64,000 nucleotides of DNA from Yamagishiella unicocca (lineage: Eukaryota; Chlorophyta; Chlorophyceae; Chlamydomonadales; Volvocaceae). Shown in pieces: positions 55,507 through 64,000 of this stretch. The position numbers were made by a program, and so were the translations under genes. Location of the stretch: the NCBI GenBank assembly GCA_003116995.1, contig BDSL01000003.1, positions 806,001 through 870,000 on the forward strand. The letters run 5' to 3'. The notes under the pieces were generated by a model, which was not told where the DNA came from, searched no databases, and saw nothing but the letters and a program-made list of their open reading frames with translations. Numbering within the stretch: position 1 is the first letter of the stretch; the number at the start of each line of letters is the position of its first letter.

Positions 55507-58122
55507 TCAAACGGACGCTGACAGTCGCCTTGGTTTACTCCTCTAGTTTCCTGTCCTTCTGGTTCTGGTTCGACACCAGATTACGGTGTTGCAGTGGATG
55601 CATTGCGGCCTGGCGAAGGCTTTGGACGTGGTATGGCGGCTTGGAGTTCTGCGTCCATATGGCTGAGCCCACCGGTCTGTACATGTATGGATGTGCGGCA
55701 AGCTTATATGTCAACATGTTATATATCCAAGCTGGCTCCCTTGGCCTGGCAGGCGCCCATCGGACTTCATGAGCCTCAGGTCTGGAATATGGAAGCCGCG
55801 GACTTAGCGCGATACGGCGCAGCTGTCCATCAGAAAGACTGTTTTGTATGGAGAGGGTTGTCCTCACCGCGGTATCGCCAAGATGACCCCCCAGGGGTTT
55901 CATACGAGTGTCTTGATCTATCAGTACGCGGGACCATCATTTTGGGTACTGAGTTGAATGGGAATTTTGTGCAGGCAGTAAACAGGGCTGCATCGCTATT
56001 GTGCGTGCGGCAGACCCGGTGACCGCGGCAGGCCTATAGGTCGATTGTTTATAGCAGCTGGTTGCTGGTGTTGAGCTGATACAGGGATGCCGGATGGTGT
56101 GTTGCCCAACCTCATGTTATCTGGGCTGATGCACCCCATATGTGCCATGAACCTCATAATGTCGTGATAAGCCGCGTTTATCGGAGCCGGCGACATCTGA
56201 AGCAAGATCTTTTATGTTTCTGTTGGTTGATTGTTTGCAACTGGCATGACCTGACTTCAAATTCCTTAACGCCATTGATTAATTTTAGGGCAAATCAGAC
56301 ATTACCATCAATTGATTAGGGATGATTGTAGCGGTTGTTTAAGGAAACACTTTAGGGCCAGCTCAGGAAGGGCGGTCGTGTTGCGGAGTTGAGGCGGGCA
56401 GTGGGTAATAGGCAGGGACCGGCGGCTGAGATTGAGCTGACGGAGTGCTCTATTTATCTCTAGATCACTGGCTGAAAGCCAGAATTCCATTTGTAGGTTG
56501 CGGCCAAGTGCCATCTAGTTTTACCCCTTAGTTTTTGGCTGCGTGCCAATGCTCTTCTTGTCCCCAGCTGAGTGCCATAGCTTCGAAAGGTTTCGATTAC
56601 AGGTTTTAAAATAGCGCTCGGCTGGGCATAGATTGCTCCCAGCTGTCCAGGTGCCATAGGTTGGGATTCTATTCAAGGCCCCAACAGGTTGGATTCCGAT
56701 TTCGGCTGATTTTAGGCGATTTAGCGTTAGTGTTTGGTATAGCTGGATGTTGCTGCCGATTATTTCGCTGCAGTTTGCGAGGGTTCTTCGGATGGGTGGC
56801 AGGAAGTCGGCAGGGTTGATGTGTTCTCCAAGAGACAGTGCTTGTGCTACCGTATCATCTCCGTTCGGTGCTCGATGCCTGCAGCGCAGTATTCTGCCCT
56901 TTCCGCCTTGGCAGGGCCTCGTGTGGAGGCTGGTGGAGGGCTGATTCGATGAGTTCGGTGGCACCATGTATGCAATTAGGTGATTTTACTTCAGGCAACT
57001 GAGAAACTGATGTCCGTTGTTGCCATTCCTGCAAACAAGCTTTTGGTTTGTGCGCAAGGTAACATATGTCCGTGCTCGTTGTACCTATGCGTTGTTGCAC
57101 AATGCGATGAGCCTTGTTTAGGATGTAATTCCAAACCAGGATCACACCCAGCCACCCTTACCCGATACCCGTGATGCCGCCGAGGCCTACCCCTGCTTGC
57201 TGCATGTCGCTGTGTTCAGTGGCTAACAATATGGTGGCGGTTTGCCAGTGCAAACGAGCGCGTGACAGCGCAACGAGTGGGCGACACACTTGGCGATGAG
57301 GATGCCAAGTTTTAGGAAGTCCTAGCCTCGGCGGCACTGCAGCACCGGTGCGTAAGTCTGATGTGGCCAGCATGATCGGTTTAGGCAACAGACCGTACGT
57401 CGGTCAACTAATGTTGCCGTAGATGTGGCGCTCCTATCAGGTGCACTGTCCCTGGTAAGTTTCATGGCGATCTTGATGCTCTGTCTGGCGGCGTGGTCGG
57501 GCGCCTTGCCAGGTGCCCTTCGCGGGGGGTGGGGATTTTAGTTGCCGGTGGGGCCATGTGCCGCCACCCCCATATACCCCGCAACAACATCACCGCCAAA
57601 TATTACACAAAACGGAACGATGGAAACGCTGCATACTTTCAGGATTAAGCCCGCTTACGACTTCACACTGTTCCTTCGCAGACGGCATGACAGCCAGGAT
57701 GACACTGTGTCACAGCGCAACGTGCATTCCCAACCTGGTCCAATAGTATTATTATGCTTGTGCGCAGCGTACCGCGTTGGAAGCTACCCTTGCTGCTCCT
57801 TTTAATTTACAGTCAGCTGCTTTCCGCCATCGGTCGCTGAAGCGCAAGGACATTGAACTAGGGCGCGATCGGCTAATAATTTCATTTGGTTTGCAGTCAA
57901 CATCTCACTAGCCAGAGAGAGGCTAGGCTGCATGAGTTCCGCCTTCTAATGTAGCCGTTACAGTCATTATAACTGCGCGCCATGCTGCATTGCATGATCC
58001 ATTAATCTCCTAGCATCATTGACGCGCCAATAAATTCGGATCAAAGTTCTCGTTGCGCGTGAGGGCGCCAGGCGCGCTCCCGAAACCGTACGGCGACGAT
58101 AAGCTTATCGATCTTGACCCTT
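55507..58122. other. Spacer between cyclin copy D and PGK
   Basis: No gene supported. It holds the 3' UTR of cyclin D and, at its right end, the PGK promoter. A 148-residue minus-strand ORF (56967-56521) lacks any recognised motif. Confidence 0.5.
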
Positions 58123-58128
58123 TATAAC
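58123..58128 (+). promoter_or_regulatory. TATA-like element of PGK
   Basis: TATAAC lies 59 bp before the PGK ATG, a position that fits a core promoter with a short 5' UTR, as expected for a highly expressed gene. Confidence 0.5.
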
Positions 58129-58186
58129 GCGCGACAAAGCAATACCAAATTGCACTGTCCCTAGCAGTTCCATCACATTTTATACC

Positions 58187-61100
58187 ATGGCCCTCTCAAT
58201 GAAGATGCGTGCTGGTGCACGCATGGTCTCCGGCCGCCGCATGGCCGCTGTGGCCCCGCGCGTCGTGCCCTTCTCGTCGGTCGCCAGCCCGGTGATGCGC
58301 AGCGCCTTCGCCCCGGAGGTCGCCATCGATATCCGCCGTGTGGGCCGCAGCCGCGTCGTCGTCGAGGCGGTGAGATATGAGCGCTGTACCTAGTACCCAA
58401 TTGCGATTCTATCCTACTCAATACTTGACTCGGTCCTTCGCGTGCTCTCTGCAGGTGAAGAAGTCAGTCGGTGACCTGTCGAAGGCCGACCTTGAGGGTG
58501 AGCGCTCACTGATTTGGGGTCCAAACGCAAAGCGCTTCGTCAGCTTGGATGCGCGATCATCTTCGCCTATGTTCGGACTGATGACTAGCGCGCCATTGCC
58601 CGATCTCCAGTGATCTGTGTGCTTTAAATAATTGGGAAATCTGGGTTTATCCCAAGTCTACCGTTGGAATCTTTTCCTCACGGCCAGCGTACGCAATCCT
58701 GCCGCAGGCAAGAGGGTCTTCGTCCGCGCCGACCTGAACGTGCCTCTTGACAAGAAGACACAGGCGATTACCGATGACACCCGCATTCGCGCTGCCATCC
58801 CCACCCTGAAGTACCTGTTGGACAACGGTGCCAAGGTCCTCCTGACCTCCCACCTGGTGAGCCCCGACACTAGAATCCTGCTTTCTCAGGCTTCTTGTAT
58901 ATGCTGTACGTATTGAAGCCTAATGAATGCGTAGAAAAGCTCATCCTCCAGCGAGGTAGCTTCCACTGGTTGACCGGACACCTGGTACCAACCCTTCTTT
59001 CCCCCCGGCGGTCGCTGATTCATCCTTACAGGGCCGCCCGAAGGGTGCGCCCGAGGACAAGGTCAAGTTCAGCCTGTCCCCCGTCGTGGCCCGCCTCAGC
59101 GAGCTGCTCGGCAAGGAGGTACGAACCCCCCCGCCTCTCAAGATCCTGCTTATGGATACTGTCCTTCATACCGTCCTTCATTTGCAGCGCTCCATGCATC
59201 CATTACCGTTCGTCGTTCCATCCGGCAGCCATCATAACGATCGCGCTTCGTGCTTTGACACTGCAGGTCAAGAAGGCCGATGACTGCATTGGCCCCGCCG
59301 TCGAGTCCGCTGTCGGTGCCATGAAGAATGGCGAGGTAGGCGTTGAAGCGTGTGGCCGCATTTAGGATGGTGCTATGTAGTTCCCTGCATTTCCCTGCAG
59401 TTTTCTGAGGTTTCTAGTGTCCCTAGGACATGTAACACTGCGTGCACTTGGGCCGTTGGACAAGTCCCCGGGATGTAGATGACCGCGAGTCCGATGGGGA
59501 TCCGCAGCCTGACGTTGTGGATGATGTCCACCCCAACACCTGCAGCTCCTGCTGCTGGAGAACGTCCGCTTCTACAAGGAGGAGGAGAAGAACGACGCCG
59601 AGTTCGCCAAGAAGGTGAGGCGGGCGCTGAGGGACGGTCTGAGCGGTGGAGGGGGGGTCGGGTTTTTTTATTCGGTGCTGAGATCCTGTCATAGTCCCTG
59701 CCGTTACGTTCCTGATCTTGAGTGCGTTTCGCTAGCGTGCTGGTTACCACACGTTGCGCGGGATTGCCATGAACTGCTGTTTGTATGTGCATGCGGGCGG
59801 TGCTATGGGTGGCCCATTCAAGATGATGCTGTTGCTTTCATTCCTCTCCTTTGCAGCTGGCCGCCAACGCCGACATCTACGTGAACGACGCGTTCGGCAC
59901 TGCCCACCGCGCGCACGCCTCGACTGAGGGTGTGACCAAGTTCCTGAAGCCCAGCGTTGCTGGCTTCCTGCTGCAGAAGGAGCTGGTGAGTTGGAGGGCC
60001 TGCCAGCCTCTTCAGCATACAAAGGACCCTTGCAATTGCCTACAATCGCAGACGGTGGCCCCGAGTCGTGAACGCCTCCAGTGGCGCACTTCACGGCAGT
60101 GTGCAATAGTATACTGGTGCAGCTTCATTAAACCGTTTGAAAAAAATCATTGCCGCGGACTCTTGTGTACTCGTTAGCTCACCGCTCGTCCTTGATTTCG
60201 CCGCTCAGGACTACCTTGATGGCGCCGTCTCAGCGCCTAAGCGCCCCTTCGTGGCCATCGTCGGTGGCTCCAAGGTGTCGTCCAAGATCACCGTCATTGA
60301 GGCGCTGATGTCCAAGTGCGACAAGATTATCATCGGGTGAGCACTGGCTTTCCATGCTGGTTGCACTTTTATCCTCGACCATTATAACTGCGTGATCTGA
60401 TCCCGGGAAAGAAAAGCGCACTGGCTGTGGGCTGACTTTTGCCCCACTCGTGGTTGACCTGCAGTGGTGGCATGATCTTCACCTTCTACAAGGCCCGCGG
60501 CCTGTCGGTCGGCTCTTCGCTCGTGGAGGAGGACAAGCTGGAGCTGGCTGCCAACCTGGAGAAGATCGCCAAGGTCGGTGGAGCACGTGACGTTGCCGTA
60601 CCATGCCTGTAACTTGCTGGACGATCACATCCGTAGAAGAAAAGGGCAGGGAACAAAAATTGCGATGCGGGTTGGGAGAGGTTCCGAACCGCGGAGTTCA
60701 TGTTATCTAACAGCTGCGCATTACGGCGTTTGGATACCCACAGGAGAAGGGCGTGCAGCTGCTGCTGCCCACTGACGTGATCGTCGCCGACAAGTTCGAC
60801 GCCAACGCCAACACCCAGACCGTGGCGGTCGAGAAGATTCCCGACGGCTGGATGGGTCTGGACATCGGCCCGGACTCCGTCAAGGCCTTCAACGAGGCCC
60901 TGGCTGACGCCCAGACCGTCGTCTGGAACGGCCCCATGGGTGTCTTCGAGTTCCCCAAGTTCGCCAACGGCACTGTGGTGGGTACTGGATCGAATCGGGT
61001 CTCGATCGATGGAATGCGTTTGCTGGTAAACATGCGATCAGAGGAAGCGTGCATGAGCAACACGTGCGGTGAAGGGTGCCAGGTTGGTCTCGACTGTACT

Positions 61101-61390
61101 GCTTGCATGTGATGTCCACCTCGTGCAAGAGTGCAAGAATAATTACAGTGAACTAATGGACCCACCCCCTTCCGTGCCCTTCCCCGTTTGTGCAGTCCAT
61201 CGCCAACACCCTGGCTGAGCTGACCCCCAAGGGCTGCATCACCATCATCGGTGGCGGTGACTCCGTGGCCGCCGTTGAGCAGGCCGGCGTTGCCGAGAAG
61301 ATGAGCCACATCTCCACCGGCGGCGGTGCCTCCCTGGAGCTGCTGGAGGGCAAGGTCCTGCCCGGCGTGTCCGCCCTGGACGAGAAGTAA
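58187..61390 (+). CDS. PGK1: Phosphoglycerate kinase, chloroplast
   Basis: It phosphorylates 3-phosphoglycerate with ATP in the Calvin cycle. Eleven exons join in phase to 1,395 nt (464 residues): 58187-58369, 58455-58497, 58708-58856, 59032-59118, 59267-59335, 59546-59614, 59857-59985, 60209-60336, 60465-60573, 60744-60977 and 61196-61390. The first 61 residues, with Met/Arg/Val-rich sequence ([20 protein letters not shown]), are a transit peptide. Family landmarks in order: [36 protein letters not shown] joined to [77 protein letters not shown] and the nucleotide loop [16 protein letters not shown]. Length matches algal plastid PGK, about 460 residues. ATG context ACCATGG is strong. The gene is complete and codon use is strongly biased, as for an abundant enzyme. 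Confidence 0.98.
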
Positions 61391-62863
61391 GCGCTCTACC
61401 GCGCTAATCCTTCCAGTACGCCGCACAAGGCGCGCCGTGTCTGTTGCTACCACTAGCCGCGGGCGGGGTGCTGTCTCGAAAGCGCTGAGTGTGTAAGCGA
61501 GCAAATCGCTGCTCTTGCTACACTCTTGGTGCCTTTTGGTGCGCGTTTAGAACTGGCATAAACGGATCCTGCTCCCAGACCCTGCGCTGCTGGCGCCCTG
61601 GGGCGTAAGTTGAGCTTGCGGGAAGGCTGCGGGAGGCGGGCGGGCGTGTTGGAAGCTGGGACCCTGCGCATGCGGTTGTGGCGTCCGCCGCAGCCGCGCG
61701 GCAGGGTGTTGCGCAATTCCTGACTGCGGTGAAAGCGTGTTCTCGCATGACGGTAATGGGCATGTACATCTTGAGTTTTTGTATGGGTTATTCGAAGCTG
61801 TAGCTGGGTTGTTTGCGGCCTCCGTTTTTGTTTTTTGTATACAGTTGCGTTATGCACGTTGGCGGCTTGCACAGCTAAGCAATGGTCTTCAGGAACCCGA
61901 GGGCAGTGCTGAAATGATCCACTGAGACAGCCAGAGAGGATGTATCGAGTGTAATTCGCATATCGGGAGATTCTGGACGCGTTCCGTGCTAGCGAAACGA
62001 CGGGAATTGCAGCAGACACTAACCAGCAGAACTTGCTGATTTTGACTGACGTTTGCTCGATACAGAAGATACAGCCGGATGATACCAGTACTACAGGGGT
62101 GCATCCGGAATCTCGAATCTGGCTGCACCATTCTGAAGCTGTCATTCTCGTCATACGACACTTGCCATGTATTAGACGCCATAGCTCAGTTAACTGTGCC
62201 GTGCAGGGATGCGTCAGGACGCGCCTGGACGGTTGGGGACAGTAATGAGTAGCTTACTACAATCAGCAGCCGTGGTTTCCAATGGATCGACTGTCAGTCC
62301 GCTCTTTGGTGCATATCCCTTCAGGCCAAATAATGTCTTTGCGCACGCCTTTGGCTCGCGATAAGGCGGGACAGGCCGACCCGTGGTCCGGCGTACCGGT
62401 ACACGCCAGAGACAGAAGTAGACTTCGACAGTAAACTTTGTCATGTATATACCTTTGATTCCTTACAACACTTTCTGCGGCATGCATGACTGTGCAGGGA
62501 ATCCCAGCATACTGGCCCATTAAAGCGAAATGTATGCAACTGACATGACGGGTCTGCATCTGTCATAGACTATTGCATAAACCTATTTGTCATATTTACT
62601 TTTGCCGAATGCGGTAATGCCATCAATGACAGTTGTGTATGACAATTCAACGTGTTGCCGATACAAGTTTACAGGTTTAATGCAGGTTTCTTTTATTGCT
62701 CCTCTGATACAGTAAAATAATGGCGGATTCCCTTTCGCAAAGTCTGGTCCTTTCCTTCTGGTAAGCGAAGCTCGTCAAAGTTCGCGCAAACCACAGCTTC
62801 TGATCCAATAAGCCTCCATGTTGAGGTACAACGATATCCTTCTGGCAAGCAACAAGTTGGGTT
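61391..62863. other. PGK 3' region and spacer
   Basis: A TGTAA signal lies at 61492-61496, 100 bp after the PGK stop. Beyond it I see no exon on either strand up to the next gene. Confidence 0.5.
61492..61496 (+). terminator. Polyadenylation signal (TGTAA) of PGK
   Basis: First TGTAA after the stop codon. The 3' UTR would be about 120 bp if this one is used. Confidence 0.5.
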
Positions 62864-64000
62864 ATGGAGGCCGGGTTGAGAAATGAGCGTTTGGAACCGC
62901 CGAGTGCGACACCGACAAATCAAGGCAGCCATTCCACTGCTGAGCGTAACCCCCATTCCAGCAACCGGCTTCGGTCGCGCGTCCTGGGATTGCCCAAAAG
63001 TGAGGTATCGCCTGGCCAGGTGCAACATCCGCTCGATAGCGCCGATGCGCCACGCAAGACGCTCACGCACCCTGCTGCTGAGCTAGACGCCGTGGGCTTC
63101 AAAGACGCGATGGGTGGAGAGGAGCAGCTGCAGCGTGTAAACATCGACGGCCAGGCAGGATTGGCGGCAACGAACGACGACTCGCGGCCCTCCATAGTCA
63201 GCTTCGTGAACCGCATGTTTGCGGCGGCTACGGGGAGAACAAATGCGTCATCCTCTGTTTCCGAGACGGGGCTGCTTAGCGGCAAGGGTATCCAGCATAG
63301 GACGCCGACGCTAGCATCCCGCCATCCCGCGGCGCCCCTTCCATCAGCATCCCCGGCACCTCCGCCGCCACACGACGATCAGCCACCAGCCGTCGGATGC
63401 CACCCAAGTGGAAAACAGCTGCCATGCGGCGCCTGGCAGGACGGGCAAGCAGCTCAGCAACAGTGGCTCTTGGAACAGCAACAACTGGCGCAGCTGCAGG
63501 AGGATCGCGGGCGGAAGGTTGCTGGCGGAGACATGACGTCGACGCTGCCGGCACCGCCACCGCCGCGGCCGGCGCTACATGCCCAGCAGCAGCAGCAGCC
63601 GTGGCACAACGAACTGCCGCGCGTCATGGAGGGCGTCTCCCTGGAGTGCAGCAAGGGGGTAGTCGTGCAGGGCCCCTCGCCGCACCCTGCTGCAGCAGCC
63701 AACAACCGTGGGCTGGCGGTGTTCCCGCGCCGCCGCACAGGCCCGCAACAGGCGTCGCCGCAGCCGCAGCCAGAGCCGCAGCCGCAACCGCAACCGCAGC
63801 CAGAGCCACAGCCAGAGCCGCAACCGCAGCCAGAGCCGCAGCCAGAGCCGCAGCCGCAGCGGTTTGAGCCGGGGGGACTGACGGAGGTGGAGGAGGAGGT
63901 GGCGGCAGAGGACTCGGTAGCCGATGTGGGCGCGGAGGTGACTGGAGCCGGCTTGGACGATGCATCGCCTCAAGACGGGCTGGCTTCGCCGGTGCTGCCT
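62864..64000 (+). CDS. Pro/Gln-rich hypothetical protein, 5' part
   Basis: One frame is open from the ATG at 62864 to the right edge (379 codons, no stop, no intron needed). I do not recognise it. It starts MEAGLRNERLEPPSATPTNQ and contains one ordered-looking stretch (RPSIVSFVNRMFAAATGRT, near residue 108). Gln-rich (QQQWLLEQQQLAQLQEDRGR, perhaps a short coiled coil) and Pro-rich segments follow. From 63766 there is a PQPEPQ repeat of about 30 residues, then an acidic stretch (GGLTEVEEEVAAEDSVADV). The overall make-up is that of an intrinsically disordered, possibly nuclear or signalling protein. The start is chosen as the first in-frame ATG; an upstream exon is possible. Confidence 0.65.
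   Translation, partial: MEAGLRNERLEPPSATPTNQGSHSTAERNPHSSNRLRSRVLGLPKSEVSPGQVQHPLDSADAPRKTLTHPAAELDAVGFKDAMGGEEQLQRVNIDGQAGLAATNDDSRPSIVSFVNRMFAAATGRTNASSSVSETGLLSGKGIQHRTPTLASRHPAAPLPSASPAPPPPHDDQPPAVGCHPSGKQLPCGAWQDGQAAQQQWLLEQQQLAQLQEDRGRKVAGGDMTSTLPAPPPPRPALHAQQQQQPWHNELPRVMEGVSLECSKGVVVQGPSPHPAAAANNRGLAVFPRRRTGPQQASPQPQPEPQPQPQPQPEPQPEPQPQPEPQPEPQPQRFEPGGLTEVEEEVAAEDSVADVGAEVTGAGLDDASPQDGLASPVLP
63766..63862. repeat. Coding hexanucleotide repeat (PQ/PE)
   Basis: Tandem units of ccgcag and ccagag encode alternating Pro-Gln and Pro-Glu in the hypothetical protein. Prone to length change in multiples of 6 bp. Confidence 0.9.

Noticed and set aside
63397..63867. Plus ORF of 156 residues rich in Ala/Arg/Thr
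   Set aside because: It is the +1 shadow of the PQ/PE repeat frame, which stays open to the window edge and has the more natural sequence.

Overview
The window looks like nuclear DNA of a volvocine green alga, a relative of Chlamydomonas and probably a colonial one such as Gonium or Volvox. Evidence: GC-rich coding exons of 45-300 bp, many short GT/AG introns, TGTAA polyadenylation signals, N-terminal transit peptides, and abundant minisatellites in introns. Most genes are so split that only spliced exon chains make sense. I traced these by hand from reading phase, splice sites and family motifs.

Layout. 1-3796 (-): a non-LTR (LINE, L1-like) retrotransposon, with ORF2 (endonuclease + reverse transcriptase) running off the left edge and ORF1 upstream. 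4141-9551 (-): a secreted GH20 beta-N-acetylhexosaminidase whose last exons are missing on the LINE side. 9961-~10920 (-): an unrecognised Gln-rich protein. 11521-14468 (+): plastid-type uracil phosphoribosyltransferase, convergent with 15124-22942 (-), a ten-helix transporter of the auxin-efflux-carrier/bile-acid type with MORN repeats in its central loop. 23155-25806 (+): a small plastid-targeted ankyrin protein, divergent from the transporter across 212 bp.

27885-55506 (+): four tandem D-type cyclin genes (A-D), separated by 5.9-7.3 kb of spacer with no recognisable genes. Three carry LxCxE retinoblastoma-binding motifs; copy C is degenerate. Exon blocks are nearly identical between neighbouring copies while other exons have diverged, which points to gene conversion. 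58187-61390 (+): complete plastid phosphoglycerate kinase, directly downstream of the cyclins. From memory, PGK1 and the single CYCD1 are also neighbours in Chlamydomonas, and multicellular volvocines carry an expanded CYCD1 family, so this looks like that expanded locus. 62864-64000 (+): the start of a Pro/Gln-rich protein that runs off the right edge.

The genes do not form a pathway. The most informative parts are the cyclin array (a cell-cycle/RB locus), the MORN-transporter fusion, and families of short dispersed repeats shared by the introns of three neighbouring genes.
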